From the NCBI GenBank assembly GCA_030068075.1, contig CM057827.1, positions 70,074,500 through 70,138,499 of the forward strand: a DNA stretch of 64,000 nucleotides. The letters run 5' to 3'. Shown in pieces: positions 30,560 through 43,135 of the stretch; within the stretch, counting starts at the first letter, position 1; the number at the start of each line of letters is the position of its first letter. The position numbers and the translations under genes are program-made. The notes under the pieces are model-generated. The model worked only from the letters and a program-made list of their open reading frames with translations, was not told the origin of the DNA and made no database searches. The stretch comes from Paguma larvata. Its lineage: Eukaryota; Chordata; Mammalia; Carnivora; Viverridae.

Positions 30560-31560
30560 TAATTCAATGAGATATTGACTGATCTAGAATCTCATAACTC
30601 TATTGTATAGCTTATTCAATTTCTGGTTTTTCAGTATTTGTCCCCGATTGCTGTGTATTTAGGCAATTGTTCATGAATACCATTTAGTTTCATTCATGCA
30701 GTCTCTGTACGGGTCCTTTTCAGGGACTCTGCAGCAGTGGGCAGAAAGTTCTTATAAGACAGGCATTGGCTTCTTTTTTTCCCTCATGCCCAGGATTGCT
30801 CTCTGCTGCCGTGCTTGGGTGGTCGCGGTGGTCCCCAGTCAGTTTGCAAGTAGCAGTTGGCTCCGTCCTGGACTTCAGGGCTCTCTGCTGCTTGTCACTT
30901 CTGGGAACTCCAGGATTGTAGCTTTCTTATGGTTTCCATGTAGATGCTGAGTTGCTGGCTTTGGGACAGGGACAGGATGGGGAAGGCCGCACTTCCCCAG
31001 CTGCCTTAGCCTTCATTCCTCACGATTCCATTGCAGCAAGAAATTCACTGAGGAATTGTGGGTAGTGCGAATTACAATATGAAGAAAGGGACAGATCCTG
31101 CAAAAGGGATGCCTAATATGATTTCCTCTTGCGTCCCTTATGGGCACAATCGAATTCCTAGCCCTGTTTTCGAAATTGTGGTTTCCCCCTCTCCTCCCAC
31201 AGAGGTGGTCCCTGTGGCAGACATGGAGGTGCAGAAAACAGCTCGGATCCTCTCTCTAGAAAGCACTCATGCTGGCCGCTGGGAGCTTGATTAGCTGTCA
31301 GCCTTCAGCTGACAGTTAACTCCTTCTGACACTGGCCCCAGCCATTCTGGGGACCAAAAAAGGACCTTCCCATTTCTGCCTAACACGGGGCTCTTTGCTT
31401 TAGAGCTTCCTGTCGGCGCATTGGTGGCATTGTCGTCAGCTCTGCATGCGGTCTAACAGCTCCTCTTCTTCCTCAGTCCTGCTTCCTCCCTTCTCCTTTC
31501 ACAGGTGTTACCCCAACTCAGCCCTTCTGACTCCTGACTCCAGCCAGGCGTTTGCTTTGC
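30560..31560. other. Unassigned intergenic stretch
   Basis: I recognise no gene or named repeat. A short hairpin lies at 31292-31317: CTGTCAGC and GCTGACAG arms with a five-base CTTCA loop, extendable to near-matching TTAGCTGTCAGC/GCTGACAGTTAA. Confidence 0.4.
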
Positions 31561-32140
31561 TGAGGACTCACTGGTGGTCTCTTTTGTTATCAAAGCCCAA
31601 GTTTGGCTGCTTGGCATTTGAAAGCCAATATTTTAGAGACAAGTGTTGGTTGGAAAGGAAAGTTTGCTTTATTTAGGAAACGGGTTACCTGGGAAGATGG
31701 CAGACCAATGTCCGAAGACTATCTCCAAACAGGGTTGTTTTTTCTTTTTTTTAAGGGGAAGCTCCGGGAAGTGATGAGGGTCCATATGCAGGGGAAGCAA
31801 CGGTACAGCAGTTAATTATTCTTGATAGGATCTCAAGCAGACTGGCTAGCATCAGGCCAATTTCTAGTGTGGTCAAGCCTGACCTTCTTAGAACATCTGG
31901 TTCCTTATTTCCCTAGAGTCAGTGTTCTGTTGAAGTCTCCAAGAAGCTGTAATTAGTCAAGCTATAAACTAGAAGGCACAGGTCAATGAGTTAAAGGTAG
32001 GTAGCCTTTAGGGCTGCCAGAAGCATAGTTACATTGTCTTCAGAATCTTTTCCATGCAACAACAGGAGTTGTTCTCACAGAGGATCTGTCCTTGCCCTGG
32101 AATCAGAGCATGAGGGCACTTTGACGCAAGTCTCCTGAAG
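31560..32140 (-). mobile_element. Possible retroviral LTR remnant
   Basis: On the minus strand, AAATAAAGCAAACTTTCC (31652-31670) resembles the polyadenylation region of a class I LTR, with CT-rich sequence after it. Upstream and downstream edges are not defined. Confidence 0.3.
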
Positions 32141-32331
32141 CTATTCAATCCTGCCAGTTTGACTTACATGATGGGGGGGAGTTAGTAGAAACTTGCAAGG
32201 TAGGGCTCGGCTGTCTCAAGCCAGCACGATAGTGCAAGCCCTCCCTGTTCTGGAGCTCCGTGTGTTTTCTTGCGGCTCCTGAGATATTATTCCATTTTCC
32301 TGTGAGGAACTGAACACACACAAATACACGT

Positions 32332-32332
<1 letters not shown>

Positions 32333-32370
<38 letters not shown>
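32333..32370 (+). repeat. (CA)n microsatellite
   Basis: About 19 uninterrupted CA units after an imperfect ACACACAAATACACGTGC lead-in. Confidence 0.97.
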
Positions 32371-32372
<2 letters not shown>

Positions 32373-32869
32373 CGCCCTTCCAAGAACTAACAGCAATTCT
32401 AGCTTGCTACATTAAGAAAGAGAACCATGTCCCTAGAGGTGCCAGCCTGCCCTCTCTGGAGATTACATTGGACATTATTATACAAAAGCAGTTTCAGTTC
32501 TTTTGCCCTGCGTTTTGAACAGCGTGAGAGGCCCACGGTATGAAATGAATAAGCCCCGTCACAAGCCTTGCCAAGGGACAGAACAGTGTACTTCTGAGGG
32601 CTTTCTCCTTTGTTGGGCCAGATCAAATTCTTGAGCACAACTGTACTCCTTTTAATCTCTGCAAAGGAAATGGGGGTAGTTTTAAGAATTTATTGTCCTT
32701 CCGCCTCAAGCAAACCCTCGGGAGTGAAGGGGATAGGTGGGTGTGTTTGTCCTTCCGGGTACATGTGTTCTACCCACTCATTTTGAATGTAAGGTCATAG
32801 AATGTTCTTACCTTTTGATGCTTTATTAAAAAACCCAAGAATCATACACTACACACATTCTGCACCTTG

Positions 32870-33110
32870 TTTTTTTCAAAAAACCTTTTGTTTTGAAGCA
32901 AATATAGACTCAAAAGTAGTAGATAGTGTCCTCGTGTTCCCCAATGATGAGACCTTACAGAGGTGACGTCTGTAATACAGTATCAAGACCAGGACATTGA
33001 CATTGATACAATACTGTTAACTAGAGCAAAGATCCTAGTCAGTGGTCATTTTTCATGTGCACTCATTTGTGTGTGTCCGTGTGTGTGTGGGTGTGTGTAT
33101 GTGCACATGC
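32870..33110 (+). mobile_element. L1M 3' UTR fragment
   Basis: CAGTATCAAGACCAGGACAT, TTGACATTGATACAATACTG and ATGTGCACTCATTTGTGTG match the ancient L1M 3' UTR in order. Confidence 0.6.
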
Positions 33111-33139
33111 TCCTTAACTTGTTGGTATATTTTGGAGAT

Positions 33140-33357
33140 TTTAAAAAAATTTTTTAATGTTTATTTATTTTTGAGAGACAGAGAGAGATAGAGTGGGAGC
33201 GGGGGAGGGGCAGAGAGAGGGAGACACAGAATCCGAAGCAGCTCCAGGCTCTGAGCTGTCAGCACAGAGCCCGACACGGGGCTCGAACCCACCAACTGTG
33301 AGATCATGACCTGAGCCGCAGTCCGATGCTTAATCCTCTGAGCCACCCAGGCGCCCC
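33140..33357 (-). mobile_element. Carnivore tRNA-Lys SINE
   Basis: Minus orientation, head GAGCCACCCAGGCGCCCCC. It is flanked by TTTGGAGAT duplicates (33131-33139 and 33362-33370). Confidence 0.92.
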
Positions 33358-33379
33358 CTACTTTGGAGATCTTTGATGA

Positions 33380-34660
33380 ATGAGCGGTGTAGATCTACTT
33401 CATTCTTGTTCCTTCTTTCATTATCTGGATGAACTATCATTTGTCAGTCCCCCATTGAAATCTGCTTTAGTTGTTTTTGGCTTTTCTCTAATATGGCTGA
33501 TGATGCACTGGTGTCTTTGTCCACATAGCTAGGAGAACTTTTTGTACGAAGCCCAGGTAAATAGTTAAGTCATTCAACAAAGAGTCTGTGCCTTTGACAT
33601 TTGATAGAAATTTCCAGCTAACCTCCGGAAAAGGTTGCCTTTCTCCAGTCTCAGGGAAACTTCCTAAAAGGCAGTTCGGTGTGCGGGTGTCCGTTACATC
33701 ACAACCTCATGGCACATGGTTTCGCCAAACATTTTAATTTTCGGCAGGCTGGGTGAAAAAATGTTTGTTTGTTTTTTGATTTACATTTCTTTATTAAGAT
33801 GATTGACTATATTTTCGTATGTTTACAGGTATTTGTATTTCTTGTTTCATAAACTGCTTATTCATGTCCTTTGTCCACTTTTATTAGGTTGTTTACTTTG
33901 TTTTTTTTATTTATTCTTATAAATTCTTTATGAAAGGAAGTTAACCATTTGACTGTGATGTGTTGCAATTATTTTTCTCAGTTTGACTTTTGGATTTATG
34001 TCTTTTTTATGTCATTTAGATGTTTTAAATGTTTATGGAATCAACTTTATCTTTGATGGCTTCTGAGTTTTCTGTCATTCTTAGAAAGGCCTTTCTTACT
34101 CCAACAGTGTTAAAAATTCACTCATATTTTCATATGGTTATTCAATATTTGTGTGCGTGCGTGTGAGTGCGTGTGTGCATGCATGCGTATATGTGTGTGT
34201 GTTTAAATCTTTGGGCTATCTGGGGGCGCCTGGGTGGCTCAGTCGATTAAATGCCTGACTTCCGCTCAGGTCATGATCTTGCGGTTTGCGGGTTCAAGCC
34301 CCATGTTGGGCTCTGTGCTGACAGTTCAGAGCCTGGAGCCTGCTTTGGATTCTGTGTCTCCCTCTCCCTCTCTGCCCCTTCCCTGCTCGCGCTCTGTCTC
34401 TCTCTTAAAAATAAATAAACATTAGTAAAAAAAATTTAAATCTTTGGGCCATATGATATTTGCTCTTGTCTGAGAAGTGAGATGGACATCCGGGTTTACC
34501 TTTCCCGCCAGTAGTTAGCCAGTTATCTCAGCATTGTTGGAGTTATTCTCCCATGCCTTGACTTCTTTATTATTCCCATATGTATTTGGGCCTATTTCTG
34601 GATTCTGTTTCATTCCATTGATTTGTCTATCTGCTCCCAAGTCAGGATTTTAAGAGCTAT
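33380..34660 (+). mobile_element. L1M 3' region, interrupted by a SINE
   Basis: GTATTTGTATTTCTTGTTTC, CATGTCCTTTGTCCAC, AATTCTTTATGAAAGG and CATTGATTTGTCTATCTGC follow the order of L1M 3' sequence. The fragment is split by the SINE at 34222-34434. Confidence 0.6.
34222..34434 (+). mobile_element. Carnivore tRNA-Lys SINE inside an L1M
   Basis: Plus orientation with head, body, CT-rich tract and AATAAATAAAC tail. The target duplication TTTAAATCTTTGGGC is exact at 34202-34216 and 34435-34449. Confidence 0.94.
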
Positions 34661-35029
34661 TGCAGGGAAGAAAAAAGGAAAGTGGAAAAAGTACCATAGA
34701 ATAATTTCAAATAGAATGGCATGGCAATTCAGAGGAGGGAGAGGGTATTTTTAGTTCGGGTGGTCTGGAAAAGCTTTATGAAAGAGAGACATTTAAGACG
34801 GAGCTTAAATGAGCTTCTTTAGTCAAAGGGAATAAAAAAACAAAGACTTGGAGGCAGGGGGTGGTGAATATTTGTTCCAGTGCCCATTGTGTCTCTGAAG
34901 AGGAGCCCATACTCCACCACTTGGGAGTTTATGCATACATGTCTTGAATACAGTCAAGAGCATAAATAAATTTTTGTACTACTCATTTGAATCATTTTGA
35001 GGATACGTTTATTAACCGTGATAGCTACA

Positions 35030-35190
35030 AATTGAGCACCTATTATTTGCTAGGAATATCTATGTCAATTCTGATTCTCACCACAATGAGCAAGATCGAT
35101 ATTATCATTCTCTTTTAGGAATGAGGAAAAGCCTCACTCAGGTTAAATAACAGGTCCTAAGTGGCTGCACTGAGATTCAAATCCATGGCC
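35030..35190 (+). mobile_element. MIR fragment
   Basis: TTGAGCACCTATTATTTGCT, ATTCTCACCACAATGAGC and GAGATTCAAATCCATGGCC follow the MIR order. Confidence 0.6.
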
Positions 35191-35608
35191 AGCAAATACA
35201 AAACCAAACACCCCTACGAAGAACTAGAATAGGAAGTATAGCAGTCTTTGCTCTGCCCACATCACCTGGGATCCCTTTGCTTCCCTGCACAGCAGGTGAA
35301 TTCCAGTGTGAGCTCATTTCCCAAAGCCAGCATGTTACTAGAAGGTACAGGAGAGTCAGAGGGGCCTAAGAATTTGTGTCCCTTCCCTCCCTCCACAGCC
35401 CTTAACCAATGACTGCTGGGGATGAGATATACATTCTCTAGCTCTTTCGTCCTCTCACTGGGATGCTTTTGAGGTTGACCCACAGCGCCCCCTACGCCCT
35501 CTGTGGGAATAAGCGTAAATTACCCTCTGTGTGACTTAGCTTGATATTGCCCCTTACGTAGCCCAACTTCCTCACTTCCTCTAACTCTTTTCCCTCGAAA
35601 TACTTCTT

Positions 35609-35806
35609 TCTTTCTTTTTGTTTAATGTTCATTTATTTATTTTTGAAATGGAGAGAGAATGAGAAGGAGAGGGGAAGAGAGAAAGGGAGACAAAGGATCC
35701 CAAGCAGGCTCCACAATGGCAGCACAGAGCCCGATAAACATGAGAGCCTGACCTGAGCCGAAATCAAGAGTCAGATGCTTAACTAACTGGGCCACCCAGG
35801 CGCCCC
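35609..35806 (-). mobile_element. Carnivore tRNA-Lys SINE with internal deletion
   Basis: The element is shorter than its neighbours; the region around CACAGAGCCCGATAAACATG has lost part of the tRNA domain. Flanks CCCTCGAAATACTTCTT and CCCTGGAAATATTTCTT are a diverged target duplication. Confidence 0.88.
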
Positions 35807-35894
35807 TCCCTGGAAATATTTCTTAATAAATCTCTTTTACATGTATCTTCCTCCAAGGCAGTGTTGTTCCAAGAAAACTTTTAGTTATGTAGAG

Positions 35895-35897
<3 letters not shown>

Positions 35898-35930
<33 letters not shown>
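35898..35930 (+). repeat. (GT)n microsatellite
   Basis: About 16 GT units, followed by an imperfect GT-rich stretch to about 35957. Confidence 0.97.
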
Positions 35931-35937
<7 letters not shown>

Positions 35938-36926
35938 CGTGGGTGTGTGTGTGTGTCTGTATACTGGGTTGCTGTTTAACTTGCATTTCTTACTGGGGCG
36001 GCAAAAAGTTAGAAAGCCACTGTCCTACACCACATTAAACTGTCTCTATTTGTGTAGAATTCACTGAGCTGGAAAGTTTCCTGGGTGCTCCAGAATCAGA
36101 ACTGCAGATCATTTTCCAGGCCTTATTGCCTATTGGAGTATGGCCACTTAAAATACACCAAATAAAAATGTATTCGTTGCGGGTCTAGAAAACACCATCA
36201 ACTTTGACACAATTGATTAGGCTGTTCTTTGAGCTTCTTTGGGCCATCAAAACTGCCGAACAGCTTTCAAAGTCCAGATTTCCCTTTGCTAAGGTTGCTA
36301 AATGTGGTGTAAAGGGCATGATGTTTGATTGTTAATTTTCTGCTAGCAGGAATAGGAAGACCAAGTTTGCCTTGTAACAGAGCCAGACGGTATACCTGAC
36401 CGCACGGCAGGATAGTCAGCCCGGAGCTCTGGCCCTAGTGGAGAGAGGTGGGGTGTACAGACTTGCTCTGCCTTTACCCCCCAAGACAGTGCAGTTAAAG
36501 AAAGGGAAGATGGCATATCACAATACCCACTAACAGCCAGTGAGACCTAGCAGAGATCAGGCAAGTTCCCTTTGGTCCTATCAGTAGAGATCCCCGGGCA
36601 GACCTGGCTGCCAGAATCCACTCGAGGGAGGCCATGAGTGGAGAGAAGGAAGCACCAACTCCCAAAGTACAGCGGACATGAAATCTGGAGGGCAGTGCAA
36701 AGAAAGGGCAAGAGGCTCGCCTTCCCACAAAGCCTGGGAGCCCTGCCGTCGTGGTGTCCAGTTGAAGATCTGTATTTGTCAGTACATGATGTAAGATCGG
36801 TTCCATGTTTAGAAACGAACTAAGATGTGTTGAAAATTCAAGGGAATGATTAAGAAAAAAGGAAGGAGAGCTCAGCTTATCAAGTTTTGGATGAAGTCGG
36901 CCATGAGTTAAGAATTTATAGGGTCT

Positions 36927-37304
36927 CTAGTTATTGTCCCAGGGAAGAGCCATGCTTTTGCAGATGTGGCCATTCTGGTCACCCCAACGGTGTGCTGCTG
37001 TGTGGGAGGTGGGTGCTCCCTTAGCACCGTCAAGGTCTGGTTGAAGGATCCTTCGGTACCAGCCAACCCCCTTCCGGCTAATTCCACATTCACTCCACCG
37101 CTTTCCGATTGTTACTTCAGGTAGGAAGTGTGGATTACAGACACCTTTTCTCATTAGTAGGAGGTAACGTTCCCCACTGAAACCTAATCCATTGGCTTTT
37201 GAGACTAAATCAATTTTGTGTGAGTTTGGGTTGTGAGAATAGTATCCTATCCCCCCCAAAGCGTCGACTATCCAAGTTCCAGGTGACTGGTCAGAGAGCC
37301 ACAC
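36927..37304 (-). other. Unexplained 125-codon open frame
   Basis: The minus-strand frame starts at an ATG at 37304 and stops after residue 125. The product is hydrophilic with five tryptophans, no signal peptide and no membrane segment (for example SDQSPGTWIVDALGG, GKRWSECGISRKG, HRWGDQNGHIC). I recognise no family. It sits in a stretch (36.0-38.1 kb) without any named repeat. A chance frame, an old retroviral relic and a small unknown gene all remain possible; I favour the first two. Confidence 0.25.
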
Positions 37305-38134
37305 CAGGGGTCAGGACCCTGCGAGGCCCAGCCTGAAATGTGCAGTCAGCTCTCATAGGTTCCAAGACCACAGAAGAGCACCAGACCGCTGCCCAGCTGA
37401 GCTGAAAACCCTGGGGGCAGGCAGTACAAAGCTGGTTCCTGACTGTTGGTGAGACTCTAGAATTCAGCCAGAAAGGGGATGTTCACATGGGGGTGGGATG
37501 AGAGAGAGCTTTGGCTCCCGAGGGCAGAGCAGGGTGGAATGGAAGTGTGTCGGGGCGAGCATCAGTTTTGTCTTCAGTTTCTGTCTTGACCGCTGTTTCT
37601 GGAAAGTTAAGTGAGAAAGAAGCTTTCGGGCTCTGTTTCCAGGGGAAGCTGTGCTCAATTCCAGTAGTGACGACAGGCTCCCAAGCTCAGGGTTCTATCT
37701 CTGTCTGGCATTCAGGGTGGGGTGGGGCGGGACGTCGGGGAGCTCTTTGGCTCATAGTGCACAAGTATTAAATATTTTAAACTTTATAATCATACAGTAC
37801 TTTCACATAAACCTCATACCGTAATTGTTGCAAGGATACACAATTTTTTCCCCAAAGCTGATTCTAATTAATCAACAGTATGCTGATTAAGCATCTGCAG
37901 GAGAGGCACTGCGCTAAACGCTGTAGGATATTAAAGATTTACAGCATGAACTTAGTCCTTGCACTTGAGGAATTTACAATCTAACTGAGAAGCTAGGACA
38001 TGTCAATGAAACATCCAGAAAACAACCGCTGGAAAAGGAGCTAAACTAAGTGTTATTTATCTGTACCCTCCCATTGTGTCTCCCTGCAGGGAAGCTCTCC
38101 CCTGCCTAGGGAGGGGCAGGGTGGGGGTGACAAC

Positions 38135-38135
<1 letters not shown>

Positions 38136-38167
<32 letters not shown>
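38136..38167 (+). repeat. (AC)n microsatellite
   Basis: About 16 AC units between GACAACG and GATTCTGG. Confidence 0.97.
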
Positions 38168-38169
<2 letters not shown>

Positions 38170-38179
38170 TTCTGGAGGC

Positions 38180-39980
38180 TCTAAGCAAACACAAGCCTTC
38201 CTCTTGTGCCCTACCCACTCCTCAGTCCTTGGGTCTTTGTCTCTTCCCTTCCCATAAGGGTTGCTGGGAGTAGGGGTTCATGTGGAGAGATCTCCAGAAA
38301 ATGGACCCCGCCAAGGTGAATGGGTCAGATAAAAATAGGTCTCCTGTTTTTGATCATTTTCTGTTAAAATTGAATGGTTTTGGTTAGTTGGATGGGTCAG
38401 ATGTACCTTATTAAATTGATAAGCATCTGCGGCGTCTCACACGTGCAGAAAGAAGATAAAAGGTCATCAGGAGACCAGGGTGTGGACTTCTTGGGGGCTC
38501 CTTTGGTTGCTTTTCCAGGTTCTTGCACTCTGCCTTTATACCCGTATTCTTAAAATAACTTTCCTCCCAGACTAGCGCTAATGCTGTGAGTGTAATCATT
38601 TGTGAATGGTCCTTTGAACAAGGCAGGTTCAAGGGAGTGACAGAAGTATTACTGGAACCGGCTTCTGCTGTTGGGCCAGCATTTCTCAACAGGGGCTCCA
38701 GAAGAGAATCGAGGTCTGCAGCATATTATTTGAGTGACTGTTTTCTCAGTTCTCTCAAGGATGGTGCATAGCTAGTGCCAGTCTGGAAGCAAAAGAGATA
38801 CAAGTTAATTTATTACATACAATAGTTGCCCTAGGGCACTAGGACTTAGTTTTCTCAGGAGACCAGGTCTTAAGCAACACCTGAGCTCCCTCCTTTTCTT
38901 GGCCTGACTCAGTTAGCATTAACTGACCCATAATGATTACTGGAGTCACGAGTTTTGACAATATAGGCTATAAGTAATTGGAGTTCAAAGGTGAGACCAG
39001 AGCCCTGTGAGTAGTGTTGAGTTATAATATTACTAGCTTGTGCTGAGGTTTAATGTGAACCTAGATTAAGCAGTGAACTCGGAAAGAGAAGACTCTCAAA
39101 CATGCTCTCTCCCTCATTCTGTATCAGGGGACTCTGCAGGGCAGGGTGGCTTGGAATGGCTAGACATTTGAGCAATGACTCTTCTCTGTGGTATGGAATT
39201 AGAAAACCTCCATTAAAAAAAAAAAGCACACTTTAGATTTTAGAAATAGTGATTTAAATGATAAAGGTGAAGGAAGTATGTCTGCCCCATCTGATATACA
39301 AGAGCTCTTGTGATTTGGCAACGGGAGTCAAGGTACTGGGTTGGGAGGATGCCTAGGAAATACTGTCGTGTTTGGAGCTTAAATGTTTGGGAAAGCGTTA
39401 TCCCTGAGGCAGGCTTGACCTGTATGTTGCCCGACTCCCATGTTTTGGAGGTTGCCAGGGGGACAATACATTGCTTTGAGATTCTGGTTTCTCCCCTGAC
39501 TGGACCAGGCAGAGCCTAGTTTTCTTGTGCCCCTGCAGGCTGTGAGAATAACTCCATCTCTGGATACTGTGCACGGAATCCTGCCTGAAACCCCACACTT
39601 CCCTCTTTGCCTAGAGACCCTTCCTTTCTTCCCGGCTGGATCCGGGGAGGCTGAGACATAGCATTCAAACTTGCCATGCTGCAACCATAGCTCGTGGGGC
39701 TGCGCCTCTGTGTAAAGATCCACTTAGAGTTTCTAGTGTGGAGCTACAAAATTTATACTTATTTTAGATCAGGTCTCTTTGCCATATGTTCTTATGCACT
39801 TCCCTTTTGAAATACTTAAACTAGGATTGTTTATTTAGTATTGGTTTTCTACCCGTGCTGGGAGACTATGAGCCTCATGGGATCGGAACTGAACCTGTCT
39901 TGCTCACTGCCATGTCGCTATTACCAAGTACAGCAGAATCGTCCTGGGCACTTCAAAGAAGGGACTTAAAACAGAAAATT
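38180..39980. other. Unassigned intergenic stretch
   Basis: I see no gene, RNA or named repeat that I can support. A short run of A (39215-39225) is not clearly the tail of any element. Confidence 0.4.
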
Positions 39981-39982
39981 GA

Positions 39983-40161
39983 GGGGCGCCTGGGTGACTC
40001 AGTCCACTTTGGCTCAGGTCATGAGCTCACGGTTCATGAGTTCAAGCCTCGCATCAGGCTCGGCCCTGACTGTGTGGAGCCTGCTTGGGGTTCTCTGTCC
40101 CCCTCTCTGTATGCCCCTCCCCTACTCTTTCTCTCAAAATAAACAGACATTAAAAAAAAAA
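39983..40161 (+). mobile_element. Carnivore tRNA-Lys SINE, shortened
   Basis: The head GGGGCGCCTGGGTGACTCAG is intact and a TTAAAAAAAAAA tail follows. The body lacks part of the A-box region and the central GACAGCTCAGAGCCTG repeat. Confidence 0.88.
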
Positions 40162-40630
40162 CAACCCGGGGAAGTGATTATATGTAATGGACAGAGGTGA
40201 GAAGCTGAATGGGCTGAAGAAATGATCAGGTATTAGCACCACCAGGAAGCTGCCGCTACCATGAGGGCTCAAAGGACACAGGAGAGGGATGGTGTCACTA
40301 GGATCAGAAACGGAGGCTGTACCACGGCCGGGACTGCCAAGGACCCCGAGGGGAGGGGCTGTGTGGTGAGGAGCTGGGCCCACTGCAGGAAAATGATGCT
40401 CAAGATACAGACAGAGGGATGGAAAAAATAACCTGGCTTCTCTTGCTTCCCAGTCTCCAACCTGTTGCTAGTGCCTTCCACTGGCCATTCTTACTGGAAG
40501 GCAATTGGCAAGGATAAAGAGGGAACGGGGTTTGCAGGAGAAGGGCAGGGAAGAGATCTGCGAGCAAACAGGCAATGGCTGGCACAGTATAAAGTAACAA
40601 ATACTTGTTGCTTACGTGAATGTGTAGACA

Positions 40631-40841
40631 GGGGAGCCTGGGTGGCGCAGTCGGTTAAGTGTCGGACTTGGGTCCAGGTCATGATCTCATGGCCCATGAG
40701 TTCGAGCCCCACATTGGGCTCTGTGCTGACAGCTCAGAGCCTGGAGCCTGCTTCAGATTCTCTGTGTCCTTCGCTCTCTGCCCCTCCCCCGCTCGTGCTC
40801 TGTCTCTGTCTCTCTCCCAAAAATAAATAAAAATATTTTAA
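40631..40841 (+). mobile_element. Carnivore tRNA-Lys SINE
   Basis: Head GGGGAGCCTGGGTGGCGCAG, complete body and AAATAAATAAAAATA tail, plus orientation. Confidence 0.92.
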
Positions 40842-41630
40842 TAGAAAGAAAATGAATGAATAGGCAAAGAGACATGCATTAAATATTGGCTGATCAATAT
40901 TTAAGGGAGCCACACCCTCCCATTCACAGCCTGTCAAAACTATCCCACCCCTCACTTCTCTGCCACTAGCTGCCACAGATATCTTCTTGAGTCGCGAGTT
41001 TGGACAGTGTAAGCTAAGTGTAACTGAAGTTCCAAGGACAGACAAGAACCCTTGTTCATTCTGAATTGCCTGAATTAAAAGAATGTTCTTCTGTGGGGAT
41101 TACCCAAAATACTAGTAACGATGTAGGCTGTTCAACATCACCCAGTTTGAAATCCAGCGTAGTTTTCTTGAGCCTCAAATCTAGCAGCTACAGGGATAGC
41201 GTGCCTCAGAATGACACAGTTTACCATTTATGAGACAAAGACCTAGGCTGTCCCTCACGGGTAGGCGCTTGGTTAGGGTTTCAGGTCAGTGGGGCCGAGC
41301 CACCGGAGGCTTTCTTCTCAGGTGGACTCCTGGACCCTTTTGGAGGCATGGAAGGCTGCAGTTCTACAGTGTGTCCACTAGAGGGCCGCAGGGCCTCCCC
41401 TCAGAGTCCAGACTGGGTGGAGACTTGGTGCCTCACCCAGGTTCCATGGGGGTGCTGCTATCTGGGGTCTAGACTTAGGCACCTCATGTGTTGGAGCTGA
41501 TCTGGGGGAGCAGAGCTGCCATGATTCAGAGGTAGGAATTTCCTGTTCGGTTTCCTCGCTGTCCCTTTTGCTGGTCCATTTTACATTTAATAACAGTTGA
41601 TTTGAAAAATTTACAAATGAGGAAATCAGG

Positions 41631-41631
<1 letters not shown>

Positions 41632-41682
<51 letters not shown>
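41632..41682 (+). repeat. (GT)n microsatellite, the longest in the window
   Basis: About 25 uninterrupted GT units ending in GTACGCC. Confidence 0.97.
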
Positions 41683-41685
<3 letters not shown>

Positions 41686-42879
41686 CCTGCTCATGTTCAC
41701 AAACACACGTGGCTATTTTGAAGGTGAGGTAGCAGGAAGTGGGGATAATTCTGATCACATCAATCAATGCCTAAATCTACAGCTTAAATATTATTTAGTA
41801 TCGAAGAAATTCAGAGCTGGAAAAAGACCTTGGAAATAATTTAGCACCTCCCTCATTTATAGCTAGAGAAACCAACAGAGACTTGGCTGCTTGTAAGATG
41901 CCTGGAAGGTTCAGAAACTTTAGGAATGCAGTTAATACGTCGAGTTATTAGGGGCTTTGTGGTAAGATTTTATTTCAGTATTCCAACTTGGTCAACCCTT
42001 TGCTCAGGTCCAGCCTGAACTGTTAAGACAGTAGCAACAAAGCACAAAAAGGCATTTTCCAGCTTTCTGTTGAAAATGTTTGGCTCACTGGTTCTAATCC
42101 CGTCTTTGGTCTTTGGGTTCTTTCTGGAAAGAAAGATTGAACCAGAGGATAGAAAGCCGTGACACGGTAGGAGAATTATCCAAGAAGATGGTGGAGTAAG
42201 TAGAAACCCAACCAAACTCCTCATCACAAATTCTATTAAAATCAATCAGAAATTTTACTTAAGTATTTTCAGGAGTACCACAGAGATCAGTCACTAAGGT
42301 AACTTAAGGGAAAATGCATTAAACTGGAAAAATTAATGTGGCCTCACTGAAAAAGTGTCATCGCTGAAAAAAGAAGAAAGGAGGTACAAAAAGCTTTATT
42401 TTAATTAATCCTAAAAAAGAGCAACCACAGGGAACCACACAAAGAATTCAGAAAACAGTTGGAGCCTCTGTTCAAAGAAATGGATGCCCATATCCTTTCA
42501 AGTGCGAGAAGGTCAGAATTGAAAAGAATGAAGGTAATGATCACTGCAAAAGACAAACTGAGGTTGTGGTTTAAGCTGTACAAAGCAGAAATTGCACTTA
42601 AATCAGTTAAAAAAAACACACTAAAAAACCGTCAGCGATATATCCAGAATTTTAAGAAACTAAACTAAGAAATGAAACACTTCAGGGCCATTCTGGGGAC
42701 TAGAGCGCAGCATGGCAATTTCTGCATAGTTAGATTTCCCAAATAAGCAGACCAAATAAAAGGCACAACACGATAATTAAAGATGCAGTATTTTCCCCAC
42801 AACCAATAAGAGGTTAGATTTGAAATGAGAAGAGCCTATGGTCTCATAGAGTCCTTAGAACATTTCAGGAGCGATGCCA

Positions 42880-43060
42880 TTTACAAGACGGCTCTCACAC
42901 TCGTGTGTGTGTTCTCATTTGCGCATCCCAACAACTATGTGAGGTGGACAGCTAATACTATTCCCTCATTTTACTGATAGAAATTAGCCTCTGAGAGGCT
43001 GAGTGATTTGTCCAAGGGATATAACTAGTGAGTGAAGAGTCCAAGTTTTGCTCTCCAAAG
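42880..43060 (+). mobile_element. MIR fragment
   Basis: TTCTCATTTGCGCATCCCAA, CATTTTACTGATAGAAA and TGATTTGTCCAAGGGATATA follow the MIR order. Confidence 0.6.
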
Positions 43061-43135
43061 TGGGAGGATCTTATACATATTTTGCACACTAAAGAAAATG
43101 TATCTACGATAACATGCAAAAAGAAAAGCTCACTT

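Noticed and set aside
41632..41682. GT/CA microsatellites as coding repeats
   Set aside because: Open frames through them encode only Cys-Val or Thr-His repeats and are artefacts of the dinucleotide tracts; the same applies at 3281, 32333, 35898 and 38136.
42459..42668. 69-codon Lys-rich frame as a small gene or LINE ORF1 relic
   Set aside because: The product is basic and helical but short, in AT-rich sequence, and matches nothing I can name.
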